A DNA stretch of 64,000 nucleotides from Tanytarsus gracilentus (Eukaryota > Arthropoda > Insecta > Diptera > Chironomidae): the NCBI GenBank assembly GCA_038502055.1, contig JAXRKN010000044.1:8130501-8194500 (forward strand), read 5' to 3'. A program made the position numbers and the translations under genes. Below the pieces are notes generated by a model that was not told the DNA's origin, did not search any database, and saw nothing but the letters and a program-made list of their open reading frames with translations. Positions within the stretch are counted from its first letter, which is position 1. Each line of letters starts with the position of its first letter. Positions 23,016 through 37,700 of the stretch are shown piece after piece.

Positions 23016-24148
23016 ATGAGCCTTGTGCAACGTTTAGTTGATTTTTGGGATGAATATGGAGATAAAAGAATGTCACAATGGCTTTTAACAAAAAATCTTT
23101 ATTCAGTGACGATATTCATTGCAGTTTGCCTTTTTATTTCGAGAGTAAGTGATGAAAAAATTGTTGAATTTTAAACATATTAAAATTTTTTTTAGTTGAT
23201 TCTTCCAAAAATATTTAAAGGCAAAAAGCATCCGAAAGTAAGACCATTTCTAGCTTTTTATTATTCCCTAATTTGCATTATTGAGTTATTATTTATTGCT
23301 GCACATATTTATGCTGCCATTGAAATCAAAATGAACTGGAGGTAAGAAAAAAGTTAATCTTGAAAATTTCAAATTCATTTTTAATATTTTAGATGCGAAC
23401 CAACAATTCAAGCCTTCGAAGGACTTCATTATCAAATGGCTGTTGCTGTTTACCTTTTCGTTTGTTTAAAAACGATTGAAATGTTTGAAATTTTCTTGCT
23501 CATTATTGTCAATGGAAGTGTGCCATTTTATATTGAAGCTCATCACTCAATGACTGCATTGTAAGTTAAATAAAAAATAATATTTTTAATTAAAATTTTT
23601 ATATATTTTTTATTTTTAGTTTGATTGCATTTCTTACTCACTTTTATGCTGGTAAGTATTAAATTTAATTAAATTAATCGAATATAAAAAATTATTAACT
23701 TTTTAGGTGGCACGCCGATAGTTTTTGGTCTTTTTCTCAATATTGGTCACACACTAAAATATTTTGTCGTCATTCCAAGAACTTTATCGCAAAAATTTAA
23801 GAAAAATTCAGATCCTTGGTTCAAGAAATTTTACCTTATCGAAACATGTTTGGAACTAATTTTAGCTGCCATTTATTACATGATGACGGTAAGTGAAAGC
23901 AAAAAAAAATTAAATCATTTTCGTAAATTTGACTAAATTAAAAATAATTATAGGAAACGCGCGATGATTGCGATTATGTTCACCTTAAATCCATTGCTTT
24001 GTTCTCCCTCATCACTTTCTTCTTCGTCTCGAACGCTCTACGATGGAATTTCATATCGCGACCGGATGCGTTCGGCGAAACAGCCTTTGTGAGATTCATA
24101 AATGAGAAAATTTTAAAGCAATATCTGCAAGTTAAAACAAGACTGTAA
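23016..24148 (+). CDS. ELO-family fatty-acid elongase-like protein A
   Basis: Six exons, 23016-23144, 23196-23341, 23393-23560, 23620-23651, 23707-23888 and 23954-24148, give 283 residues, normal for ELO proteins. Family landmarks are an N-terminal GDKR..QW motif (15-22; usually DPR..W), a KxRPF segment before helix 2, K118..E121 before the active-site helix, NIGH (170-173), and seven or so hydrophobic segments expected for an ER membrane protein. Elongases catalyse malonyl-CoA condensation through an HxxHH box. Here the box reads IEAHH (139-143), so the first His is lost, and the usual D-T just upstream is E-I. It is either a catalytically altered enzyme or a non-enzymatic relative. It shares exon lengths and intron positions with the convergent gene at 29361-31173. 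Confidence 0.85.
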
Positions 24149-27100
24149 TTTTTTTAATGTTAAGCAAACTGTCCCAAAAACACTAACAATGGACTTAATA
24201 AGATTACTTTCACATCAAAATTTTAGTTTATGTACCCTTAAAATAATCGACATAAGCACTTTCAATCTTCACCATGCACACATTTTCTCATTAAATATTC
24301 ATCGGAAACTTTTTCATATATTTAACTTCGATGCTTTCCACATCCTCCAGAGCGAGAGCTAATGAATTAATGCACAATCAATAATTGATGAATTCTGTCG
24401 GAAAATGAAGTTTTTGTGTGAGGGAGAAGTTTAGCTAACTAACGAACATCTCACATGTGCGAGGGTGTTTTTGAAGTCTTAATTTTAATCCTTGCGTGCT
24501 AACTTCAGAGGGAATGCTCAATAAGTTTGTGTTACTACTTTTTGTATATTCTAAGAATTAAAACAATATTTTTTATTTGAATAAAAAATTTAAACTTGAA
24601 TTTTAAAGAATTCTCTCATAATTTCGCTCTCTTTTTCAATTTTTTCTTCTCTCAATTTTTTTCGTTAAAACTTAACGAATCAACTGCTGAGCGGCACTCC
24701 AAAAATTATGCTAAGAAAGCACATTGCGATGAGGAAATTTCCATTATTCACAGCGAGTGGTCGAACAAAAAATTATTTTCAAGGAGCGTTCCTCAATTTG
24801 CAACTCTCTAGAAACGAAAATGAAAATTCCCTTGCGTCAGTAGAAAAAACTTTTTTGTTTTTTTCATGATCCAAACTCGCCTTGAATAGAACAATAGAGT
24901 CATAAATTGCGAGTAAATAGCGAGGGTGGTGCAGAGAGTAATTTTCTATTTTTATGGATATTAAGGGATGCTGGAGAATGTACAATGCACTTTTTGTTCA
25001 ATCAAATTGCTTCACAGCACCAACCCATAGGATATTTTTCATCCATCTCATTGCTTAAATGAAATCACATTGCGATACGGAGAAATAAATATATTACAAT
25101 GAAAAGAATTCCATTACAGTAAATTGTGAAGGACATAAAAGGGGAAAATATGCGAAAAAGGGGTTTTTAAAAGCGGAACTATAAAAAATTTGATTAAATT
25201 TTAAAACTGAGAAATTTGCAAAGATTAAAAATTATTTAAAAAATTACAAATTTTTCTTTTGGAAATTTTTTTGCAGATATTAATGAAAACTTTTAAAAAC
25301 TCACAAATCATAAATTTTAAAAAAAATCATAAAATTTTTCACTCCTTGGATTTAAATCTTACAAACCGTATCTAAAATTATTTCACATCTTTTATTCCTG
25401 CTGACTTCCCGAATTTCCTTCTTAATGCAAAAATTGTGTAATGACCTCAATTGTTCCGGAATTCTAACCACTTTCGTACGATTCAAGAGGATTTTTATCG
25501 TTATTGCGAAATTTCATCATAAAAGCGACATTTTCAATATTTTTATCGTGAACTTGAATGAATTAATGGGATTAAATTTTACAGCATATTTTGTTGGTTG
25601 AGGGTTTATAAAAGATGATGAAGAGAATGACTGAAAGAAAAATCATCAAGTGCACTTAAGCGTTTTCATCTCCACTTTGTGTTTTCGCTTTTGAGTTGTT
25701 TCCTTTATTTTCACGCTCTATTTTTTAATCGACTCACGTGTTTAAAAAATAAAAAACTTTGAAGCATATCAACAACATGGAATCTCTTTTACGAAAAAAA
25801 ATACTTTTTATACTTTTGACGATGATGAAAGGGGGAAAGAAATGTGTGCAGCACTGAAAGAGATTTTTATTATAATTTTCGATGCAAGCGATTCAAAATG
25901 AAGAAGGAAAATCATTTTTCATCCTTTAACTTATGACACTCATCATCTCTTGCTGCATTCTTTTGTTTGACTTATGGATATCCGCACCCTCTTATATTAT
26001 TTTAGAATGCTTTGAATAATTTTTTTAATTTTTACGCATTTTTTGTCAAGCTATTGAATTTTGGAAGAAAGTAGATAAAAATTTTGAGAAATAGAAAAGT
26101 TTTAAAATTCTATTTCCCTTGATATTTTTCATCTTCACTTTTCAGAATCTAAGCAAGTATTTTTTTCGATAAATTGAAATTAAAAATGATTTTATTTTCA
26201 ATTTAAAAGTTTTAGGAGAAAAAAGTGAAATTTTGCTCAGAAATTCAACAATTGACAATTGACAAAACGATTTTTGACGTGTCGATGAAAGTGAATGAGA
26301 AAAAGGTAGACAAATTGAAAGAGAAAATCTGTCATAATGGATGTGAAGCATGAAAAAGACGTGAGGTTACAGTTGTAGCCAAATATTGAGAAATAAATCA
26401 TGCAAAGCATTTAAATTAAATTTTTATTTAATATAATAAAAAGTTATTTAATTTTTATTAATTTTGTAAAAATTTAAATAAATTTTTAGCTTCTCATCCT
26501 TGATTTTCTCAATCTCTAATCTTTATCGCTTTTGTTAAGCGCAACCAGACATTTTTGTCGCTGTCTGTTGATTTTTCTACTGTTCAATAACATGTGAAAA
26601 GTTTACCATCAATTGCTGATGTTTTCCTCTCAATTTTATTTCCACATTTTTTTCTGTGTCTCCCCACATTTCACATCCATACAGAGGATTTTGATTTGAG
26701 CATTTTCACATTTGATTTTCAAGCATGCTCTTCGAAAATGAAATGCCAACAGAAAATTCAAATAATGAACAATCGAGTGTGTTTGCGTTTGCGGGGGGTG
26801 CTCGAAAGAAAAAGAGTGAAAAAGTCGACAATTTGATTATTCTTCTTCATTTTCCACTCTGTCGCCAGCGAATTTTTCATCATCATAAATATTCATGCTA
26901 AAGTGGGAGGTTCACAAAACAAACTCAACAACAACAACCGTCGAATTGACACCAGTGCAATTTAAAGTGAGTGTAACAAGAATAAACAAAGTTTTGAAGA
27001 TGCTGCATGTCGGGAGGGAGAAAAAGGGCGATAAATCCATAAGTCAAACAAGCGCTGCTGTGAGAATGTATGGTGATGATGGGTCTCATAAGTTGAAGGA

Positions 27101-28792
27101 TGAAATATAAATAAAAATGATGAAAAATTATTTTCGTGCATCCTCTCCCTCATTTTTATCATTTATTGGATTGCATCGTAAAAAGGAGAAATCTTACATG
27201 ATGTTCGAGCAATATTTTTTTTCTCCCTTTTTAGAGATTTTAGTTGCCGATAAAATTGGGGTGATTTGGAAGTTTTATAACATGAAATTTTTGCAAACTT
27301 TTCTCGTTCCACAATTTCATCACAAACCCGCCACTCCATCAATACCAGGTCTGAAGTTCTCGTGTTCCACGTGAGTCGATTAAAAATAGAGCGTGAAAAT
27401 AAAAGAAACACTCAAGGAATGAAAACAAAGCACTAAAAGAATGTTGAAGTGCACTTGAAAATTTTCTTTCATCCACTCACTTCATCAAACCCTCCGACGA
27501 TGCTTGGAAAATCAACAACAAAGAAATCGCATTGTGAAATTTAATCCCATTAATTCATTCCAGTTCACGACAATGTCAAAAGAGAGAAGATGAACCAGTC
27601 GTTCAGTGTTTGGTGGATATTTTAGAGATTTCTGAAAAAATTCAAAAATAACTAGAAAGTCATCAAAACACCCTCGATCGAACATCTAGTTTTAAATGAG
27701 GGTGAGATACTCAGGTTTGTAATTTAAATCTAAAAATTAAAATTATTTGAAAACTCTTTTAAATTCTTTTTGATTGCTTTTAATTTTATGAGAAAAAATA
27801 AATCAGAATTTTTCACTCCGATTGAATATCAATTTTTCATAAAAAATTTCCTTCTGGTTTCAAAAATAAAACTTAAAATTTTAAATTAAAAAAATCATTT
27901 AAAAATACAAAAAACAGAGTCTCCCACCCTTTTTCACGTTAACTTTAGTCCCTCCAAAAAATAAGAAAAATACTCGCAAAATTATCGAGGGTTAAAATCA
28001 CTACTTCACTTCCTATTTACCTTTATTGCCGGCACTAAACGACGAAGAGCATTTTTCAAGGGCCTCGAAAAGAAAACCGAACTCACAACAACATTGAAAC
28101 TGCGCACAATCTAACGAAAGGTTTTTAAGAGAGCGGAAGTTTCAGAAAATTCCTTCGTACCTTCATTTTTTGGAGAGTGATTCTCTCTCAAACAGTTTTG
28201 GGGAAGCAGTTTTATGTGCAAAAATTTCCGTTTCTCCCTCAATTCAGTGGAGTTTCTCGTGGTCGACGGTCGCAAAAGGGAAAAAGAAGAGGATAAATTT
28301 TCCTCATTCGCGTGCGTTGAAGAAAGAAAAGTTTATAAAATTACCTGAAAGGATTAATTGAGCCGAAGCTAATTAGGATGTGTTTAATTAAATGAAAAGA
28401 TTTTCAATTTGAGATTTAACTTGGCGGAATAAGCAGATGAGAAATGTCAATGGATACAAAGTGAAGATTTTTTGTAAAAACTCAGCAATCTTTTAAAAAA
28501 AAATATTTTCACTAGAAAAAGAAAAAAAATCTTTTTATGTGCGTGCTTGAAAAAAGTGAAAAATGAAAGTTGAAGGGAGGAAAAAAATGGAAAACGTGCT
28601 CTAGTGTGTAAATTTTAACCTTCCTCACATGCCACATGTGATGAAGAACATCGAAAAATGTGAAAAATTATTTTCGAAAGCGAGGGCGAAGAAAATTAAT
28701 CGCTAGATGGTAAAATATGTGTGAGGATAATAATTAAAGTGTTCAACATTTGAAGAAAATAATTAAAAATAATTAATAACCATTCAAATTAA
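24149..28792. other. intergenic and roundabout upstream region
   Basis: No supported coding exon. Roundabout 5' untranslated exons and its promoter may lie here but could not be located from sequence. The frames at 26594-27411 overlap on opposite strands and look like chance. Confidence 0.45.
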
Positions 28793-31700
28793 ATGAAACG
28801 GAGTGAGAAAAATCGTTTACTGATTGGAAATTCAGTGAATATCGCATCAAATATGGATAAACTGATAATTGCGTGTTGCACAATAATAATTATCATATTC
28901 ACAAACCAAACCGAAGGTAATTACTCAAACAGTGCATTTGAAAGGGGAGTTTACGGCAACAACAATTAATTACAAATAATTTCTAATTAAGTAAAAAAGT
29001 ATTAACACAAATGACTTAAATTTATTTAAAAATTCTCAAAACGAAATACAAAAAATTAAATCTTTAAATGGTTTTTATGGAAGGTTTTGAAAATAATTTT
29101 AAATGAATATTTTTTAATATTTCATTATCCAAAAAATGAGTTTTACACCCCTTGGCCCACATTTTTTACACCTTGAGGTGGATTTATCTTATTTTGTCAT
29201 TTATTAAACTAAAATTAACTTCTTTAAGAATATTTTCTATCCCAAGTAATTAAATGAACTTTAAAATACTGATTTTTGTCAAAAATATTTGACAATCACT
29301 AAAAGTTAAATGCATATAAAAGTTCAATTCACAAAAAACTCGCAATAAATTTTTTATGAATCAACTTTTCGAAAATGTTTGCAACTGGTGAGTCTTAAGA
29401 ATTTCTTCTTTTTCTTTCTCTTCTCGTTCTTCAGAAACGCAGAAGATTTTGTTGATTAATTTTATCAGAATTGTGTCTCCAAAAGCGTGACAGATGTAGC
29501 TCCATCGAACATAAATTGAGACAAGGAGGAAAATGCTGCTTAAGAAAATTATTGAAAATTTGTAAACTTCATATTCGCAAGTTTCTCTCGATTCCTGAAA
29601 AATTTAGATTTAAATTATGCAAATTATCTAAAAAAATACTCACAACTTGAGCGAAATAAATAATCGTGATGACTAATTCTGCGATTGATTCCAAGATGCG
29701 AAATTTCATATACCACGACTCAGATTTAACTCTAAATCTTTCCGATAATGTTCGAATTCCAATAATAAAATACAAAATTGAATGTCCGATGTTGATGATC
29801 ATTCCGAACATGGTTGGCGTTCCACCTAAAGCATTTAAAAAATTGTGAATTGAAATTTTCTATTGTGAAAAAAAACCTTACCGGCATAAAAATGTGTAAA
29901 AATTACGCAAAGCCTAAAAATGAAATTTTATTAAATTTTTACAAAAGTTAAAATATTCAAACTCACACTGGAAAAATTGTATGATGAAGCACAATAAAGA
30001 TTGGAGCCTCGCCATTGACAATGATGAGAAGAAATATTTCGAAATATTCGAAAACTTTATACCAAACCCAGAAATAAACTAACATCGCGATGAAATAGTG
30101 AATTCCTTCAAAGTCTTTATGGATTGGAAAACATCTTTAAAAATTATATTAAAAATAAAAAATTAATTTAAAAGTTAAAACTCATTGAATTGCTAAAAAA
30201 AATTAAAATTTTTCTTCGCAAGAAATGTCACTGACCTGAAATCAAAATCTACGATAGTTGCAAGGTAGACATAAACCAGTATATAAGCGAATCCGATGAG
30301 ACCCACAAGAAAGTAGTACAAGGCCAATATGGGCGTGAATTGTGCATATTTCTTTCCTCGTAAAAAATATGGAAGCAGACACTGCAAAATTTTGAGGAGA
30401 AAAAGTAAAAGTAAAAGTGCATTTTTTGCGTAAGATTAAAGCATTCTGGCATATTTTAAAAGGGTATTAAATTTTTTTGGAGCTGCTCGCAAGGTCAAAT
30501 TTTTATTTAAATCTTTTATCGGTTGCAAAATTTTTGATTTTAAAATTCATTTCAACGTCAAAATGTTTTATTTTTTAAAAATATTTTTAAACACTAGAAT
30601 TTAAGTCTAGAACTTTAAATAATAAATTATATAAACGCTTTAGCTTTACATTCGGATTTTAGCATAAAATTATTTTTATGATCGATAAAATCTGACAGCC
30701 GAACAAATATTTTTCCATCTTCCAGTCATTGGCTCGATTAAATCTTCTTCTTCATGTTTTTCGAATAACTTTTTTTGTTTTGTATTACTTTTTGAATTTT
30801 TCTAGAATTTTTTAAATTAAATCGATTAAATCTTCTTCTTCATGTTTTTCGAATAATTTTTTTGTTTTGTATTACTTTTTGAATTTTTCTAGAATTTTTT
30901 AACTTTTAAGCTAAAGTTCTTAAAAAAGTTCTCAAATTTTTTAACACTAAAACTTTGAAAATAAACTTTAAAAATTAAAATTTTAATTTTTAATTTTTTC
31001 TTAACTCAAATTATTTAATGTTTACTCAAAGTTTCACTCACATGTGATATCAGAAGAAAAATTGCAAGTAACACAAAAACCAAATAAAGATTCTTAGTCA
31101 AAATCCATTGACCTGTTCTCGGATCACCATAATCGTTCCAAATTTCAACGACCAAATCAGTTAAATAATTCATTTTCACTTATAACTTGTACAACCACTG
31201 GTTGCAACCCGATTGTTAACACGTTGAGATGCTAGAGAAGACTGAATCAAGTTTTCCTTTTTGGTATCAAAAAAAGATAAAATTGGTGTGCGAAAAAAAG
31301 ATGCAAACCTTCAACGTGAAGGGGTTAGGAACTAAGATTGAAAGAAGCTATAAAATATTTAAAATAAAAAATAATAATAACAAAAAAAATATATAAATTT
31401 TTACATACAGAGTTTTGCACCTCAAAATCTTTGCACTCAACACTTGATTTTTTTTTGAAAACTTGTGAAAGTAATTTTTGATACTTTTTTCAGTCTGCGT
31501 GACTGTTTTTATTAAATCCTGACGACCACCGGTTTAAGTTTTTTTATCTTACAAATTGATGTGTGTGAGTGTCACTTTACAAATTTTAACTCTGTATTCA
31601 TTCATGCCTTTTTTTATTGTCTCAAGATCATGCGTGAATATATAAATTACATAATAAAAAGATAATTTTTGCTTCTTCTTTTTCGCCTTCTTCTTATTCG

Positions 31701-34700
31701 CTGTCAACAGCGGTGACTCACGGTTCGATGATGTTAAGTAGGTTAACGGTTTTTTGTAACAACTAAATGCGAATGTCAAGTTTATCAATAAAAAAAGAAA
31801 TCAATCAAAAATTAAAATATTGCGAAATAGTTTTCATATCAGCAAATCTTTGAGCAACATTCGTCAAACATTTATTACATTAAAATTCCTGCATAAAATT
31901 TATTTTTAATCGAAAAAGTCTGACGCAGCAGAAAATAATTTTTTCCTCCTTCCAGTCCATGCTGGATGTCACACAAACTGCTCATTTAATTTTTTTTGTC
32001 CCCTCGAATAATTTTTTTCTTCCGTTTTGTTTCATTTTTGGGGAAATTATGAATGACTTGAAAAAATTTTCGACCCACTTCTTGGTTGTGGACTGTCAGA
32101 ACTTGAAAACAAATAAATTTCCTTCGTAACATTAACACACAATTATGAGTTGACTCGAGAGAGGTGAAAAATTCACTTAATCAATTTTGATTCTTTCATT
32201 TTTACACCAAACTCAATTTTGTGGCTGCATGACATCGCTCAATTCTGTGTTGTTTGAGTTATTTCTCGACTGTTTGCACAAAAATCCTTTCATTCGTTGA
32301 AGAACGGAAAATTACCGACTTATTTATCGCCTGCAGACATTTTTTTAGCTGGGGTGAAAGAAAAGTAAATGAAAATGGGAAAAAACGGAAAACGAACATT
32401 AAAAGAAAATTAAGTTTGATGCATTTTCGATATCACATCTATGAAATCAGTTTATTTATGATTAATTGATCGTGAAATTCATTTTGTAGGTGACGAAAAA
32501 ATCATTTTTATATTTTTATGTTCGACCAGTTAGAAAAATTCAGAAAATAAATAAAGTTTAATTCAGTCAACTTTAAAACTTTTTATACATCAAAAAATGA
32601 TACTTAAAACTTTTTATACATGAAAAATACTAAAAATTTGACGTGAGTTTCGTAATCTCTTGCGGGATTTCCTGATGTAAAATCAAATTCGTGATGGAAG
32701 CAAGAAAAGCTGCCACACACGCACGTTTAAATTCATAAAATATTCATCATCTCTTTCGGATATGTGAAAAAAGCTCACAAGGCAATCGCACTCGATCAGC
32801 AAATTTATCTCAAAATATATTTCGATACACAATTATTATAAAACGTTACATGAATCATAAAAATATTTACTGATGCTGTAATCGAGCTCACTCTCAGCTG
32901 AAAAGAATTCCCTTAAGTAATAATGAGTATCAAATATCAGCAACATGCGAGATGTGTCGTGTACTTTTATTTTTTTTACAAATAATTCTCGAGAGCTTCT
33001 TTGAGGAAAATCTTTCAGTCATTGACTTTTATTAAATACTTTTTTCTACAAAGTCATTGAAACTAATTTGTGGGAGTTTGGCATTCAGAAAATTTTCTGC
33101 TTAATCATCGAGTCCATTTTCACCTTTATAAAAAGAAAATTTTTTTTCCTTCCTCATCATAAAACACTTAAATTATTTATAAAGCAACAAGTTAACTCAT
33201 GTAAAACTCCCACATGACACTCGATACATTAATTTAGTTTAATAACACACAAAACTTGTAATAATAATTGTCGGTTCCATTCATCATGTGCAAGAATGTT
33301 CAAAAATAATTCACAGCGTGAAGTCAGAATAAAATTTTATTGCCATGTTAAAAGTTTTCGAGATAAAATTGTCGGAAGGAAAAATTATTTTCCAATTCAA
33401 CGCATTTTCAATCATCAGTTTTGAAGCTAAAATTTGCTCAATTTCACTCAGCAGAGGCGATGAAGGCATTTTGAAATTGAATATTTTCTCCATCGACCCG
33501 TTAAATATCATTTAATTCCCATCTTGGTATCATCTTCACTCGTTTTGAAGGGGTGTAAAACTTTGGTAAAATTAAAAATTAAATCAGTTTAAAATTTAAA
33601 AGTCAGTAAAAATTTAATTTAAAAAAAATTTCATGAGTATCCGACCCCTTCTGACTAAACTGCCTCAAATATATTGATTTCGATATCAAACTCACTGAGC
33701 TGAGCATTAGCCTCCAGTGCCTTTATCGCTATGCGACGAAATTTTGCTGTGAGAAATCAATTTCAGCAATAAATTAGTTCCCAAGGGAAAATTCGATGGA
33801 AAAATCAATCCAGACGTCAATCTTCTCGTGCTCAGTTGGTAACTCTGCAAAAATATTTAAATTACCTCAAACCCATCGACTATCGATTTAAGTCATTTAC
33901 TCAATGAAAATAAATCTTTTTAAAATCGAAACAGTTTTCTGGAAAGTCATTAAAGCCACCCACAACAATAAATTTTAGTTTGGCATTGAGATGTTTTCGC
34001 ATGCAAACTCAGAAAATAGAAAATAAATAAAATTAGCCTCATCTGTATACTTCCGGGCAATGAATTTAACCATAAAGCATTTATTTTAGGTATTTTTTCG
34101 AGAGAGGAATAAATTAAAGTTTTTTATACAGAATGTTTGAAGGGTTTAAAAAAAATTAAGAAATAAAAAATTTAATAAAAAATTTTGAGTAAATATTTGG
34201 AAAATCTGTTAAATTTTAAAAATTTATATTTTACTTGTATTTTACTAAAACTAAATAAATTATAAATTTCATCTTCATTTATTTTTCATTGAATCCAAAA
34301 AAAACTTTCTTAAACAATCAAATTTAACCATTTAGAAAAATCGAATCTACCAACTTTGACTATCAGTCTCATTTATCTTCATCTTATTTGGCCCATTTAT
34401 AAAGCATCTAGGCGGTCGTTCCCACTTAATTCACCCAACTCTGTCGGCATTCATTGAGCAATGTAAAAAATTCTCTCTCTCACATCAACTGGCATGCAAA
34501 TCAAGTCTTTGGTAACGAGGATAATTTAATGATTTTCTCTAACTAAACTTTTTTTATCATTCATTCATTTGCCTCATGGGAAATGTTGCTGGTGAGCGTT
34601 AAATTCCATATGAATATAAAAAAAGGGAAGAAGAGAAAGTTCTGAATGTGTGTACAATGGCTTTGAATTTTTAATGAATTTTTTGAGGAGCGAACAAAAT

Positions 34701-37700
34701 TTTTTGTGCTTGTTTGTTTAAATGATGAAAACTTTCTCATTTGAAATCATAACGGCATGACTGAGGGCAAAGCTTAAAAATTCTTGAGTGTGAGATTTTG
34801 TGATGAAAATTTAAGTGAGTGAAGAATTTTTCCGAGCACTTATTAAATTTTGGAATTTTTTTCGTTTAAAGTTGTTGCAAGGGATGAAAATTTATTTTAA
34901 AATTTTAAAAAAATTTTGAACTTTTTAAAAATTAAATGGAATTTTTAAGATTTTTTAAATTTGAAAATTATTTTTAAACTTGACTCAACCCTTGACTTAA
35001 CCCCCATCACTTCTCATTTCTCCTTCCTCAAACATGTTACTGAGGAGCTTTATACTTTTTCATGCTTGATGCCTGTTTTTTTATGTTTTTTAAAAATTTT
35101 ATTTTTTTTTTTTATCTTTGTTTTATTAATTAACTTAAATTTTTTAGTTTAAATAGTTATTTTTTGTTAAGATTAATTAATTAATTAAAATTTATTTTTG
35201 TATTTTTTTGTTTTTTCATGTATGTTCTAAAATTAGTTTTGTTTTTTTATTTTTGTGTTTAGGTGGATAAAAATTTTGTTCATTGTTAATTTTTAAAAAA
35301 AATTTCCTGCTTCATATAGAAAGTTTATGGCTGGTCTAAAAGTGTTTATAGAAAGAAGAGACCACAAAGAATTTAATAAAAAATAGTCTTTAACTGCTTT
35401 GCAGCAAAATCTAAGGAAAAACTCGATTTTTGTAATTACAACAACAACAATTTATCAGCCGAATACCCTTATCAAAGCGAGCAGAAAAATAAAACTTTTT
35501 AAATCAAACAAGCACCGAGAAAGCAGGTTGGAGTGAGTGAGTAACGAGGAAAAGTGATACAGAAGTTGTTGCTTGTTAGAGGGAGAGAAAAAAGTTATCA
35601 CAACATTCATGCACTTACTCACTCGTGTACGTTCATCTCGAGCTTCATCAAACAGAATTTTTGCGAGTTAAAAAGAGCTTTTTAGGCATGTACCGAAAAA
35701 ATTGTTTTTCTTTCATCTTCTCTCGAGTCAATTAACATGCGCCAGCATATGTTGAACATGTTTGTCGCTCTTTGCTCTGTGTCATTGAGAATGAAAGGTG
35801 AAATGCCTTCAAGCCTCCTCGAATAATATTCTTTTTTAATTATTTTAATGTTGTTATTTCATTTACATGCAAAAAGTTAAAACCCCAGATAAAAAAATAA
35901 TTTTTAAAGAGCTTTATGAATTTTTTCTACCTGGTTTATTTTTTTTATCAAACTCTTTTGCTTTTTTTAATTAAAGTAAGTGCGGAGCATCCCGAGAGAG
36001 AAAACGCGAGCATAAAAGTAAACTTAATTAAATAAATGGTATTTGATCTTTTGAATTGGAAAAAAAAGAAGAAAAATTTGCAACTGAGGTTAAAAAACGA
36101 GTCAAAGGCATGCGGTGGATTTTAACATCATTAAGAGCAGACACAGTTTGCATATTTACAAACATATCATGCCATAATGAATGAAAATCATCCTCTGGAT
36201 GTTGACAGTACACTACAGAACGAAACTGTGTATTGACATTAAGCGATTCCGCTTTAAAATTTTCTGTGTTGTCTTTTCATTAAAATTCAGGAATTGCCTG
36301 GAAATTATCTCAAAACTTTTTCGTTTAGAAAACTTCAAACCACACATAAAAGCGTTGAATGTTTATTTAATAGCTCAAATATATCGAGGAAAAGACGAAC
36401 TTTAAATTTCCATCTCGCATCATATTGAAATTCCCCCTTTTCAGCTCCATGAGCTGTTGTTGTCTTTTTCGAAGAGAGAAAAGTTTTAATTCCATTTTAT
36501 TGCGACAGTTTTCGGTGTCTTTTCATTTTATTTACTCTCTCACTAAATCCCTTCCATTTTGATCACACTTTATGTCAACATTTACATCAGCTTGATTTTG
36601 ATTGAAGGGAAGGAAAAGAGTTGGAAGATTTTCGAGGGAGTTTAAACTGAAATTTTGAAAAATTATTGAAAGTCAAAAAGTTAAAAGTCAAAATTTTTGA
36701 ACTGAAATAATTAAAAAAAATTTAGATTTTACTTATTAGTTAAAATTTTGGTTTAAAAATTTAATTTTTTCTCATTTTTTTCCAAATTTTGAGCATAAAA
36801 GTTGTTAATTTTGAGCTTATTATATAATTTAATTTAATTTTTTTTTAGCTCAGTTTAATTTTAGCTAAAATTTTAAATTTTAAACTCAGTTCAACTTTAG
36901 CTAAAATTAACATTTTTTATCTCAATTTTAATTTCATCTCAATTCTTTAACATTTTCTTAAAACAATTTCAAAGATTAATTTAATTTCTTACACAAACCT
37001 TTTCCACCCCTCGAGTGCTCGTTATCTGAAGTTCTCTGTGTATTTTACCATTGAGTGACTTTTACTCGCGCTGAATGACGACAATTACAATTTCACAAAG
37101 AGAAAAAGAGGAATTAAAAAAATATTTTCATTAAAAGAAGATTATTTTGGAATTAAAAATAAAATTCATGAAGCTCTTTTTGCGCACATAACAATAAATT
37201 CAATTGTGTGCCAGCAGTCAGCACTATGAAGCACAGAAAGTACAAAATTGGCCTAAGCCAGGATATAAAAATGAAACTTTTTTCACTAAATTGAATAAAT
37301 TTACATTTTTTTTGTGTATGCCGACATAAATAAATTCACTTTCTGCTATTGGCAATAACAACCAGCAGTTGTCGTCGAACGGTTTGAGAAACACAAAAAA
37401 TGCACAAAATTGAAAATTGCGAAGGAAGAAAAATCTGGGTTAACGGCATTCGAGATGACGATTGAAAATACAAAAATATGCGAACAACATGATTCGAGAG
37501 AGAAATCCGTAAAATTGCCTTGGAGAAAGTTCGCCTTGAGGTTGTACATGAAATCTGTAAGAAATTCCCATTTTCGTTTTCGATTGCATGTTCGAGAGAC
37601 ATTAACAACAAATTTTTTGCGAAAAGAATTTAAGGTGAAGACATTTGGAGAAGAAAAACTGAACACACTTTTCATGTTACAATAGAAAGGGGAGCAAAAC

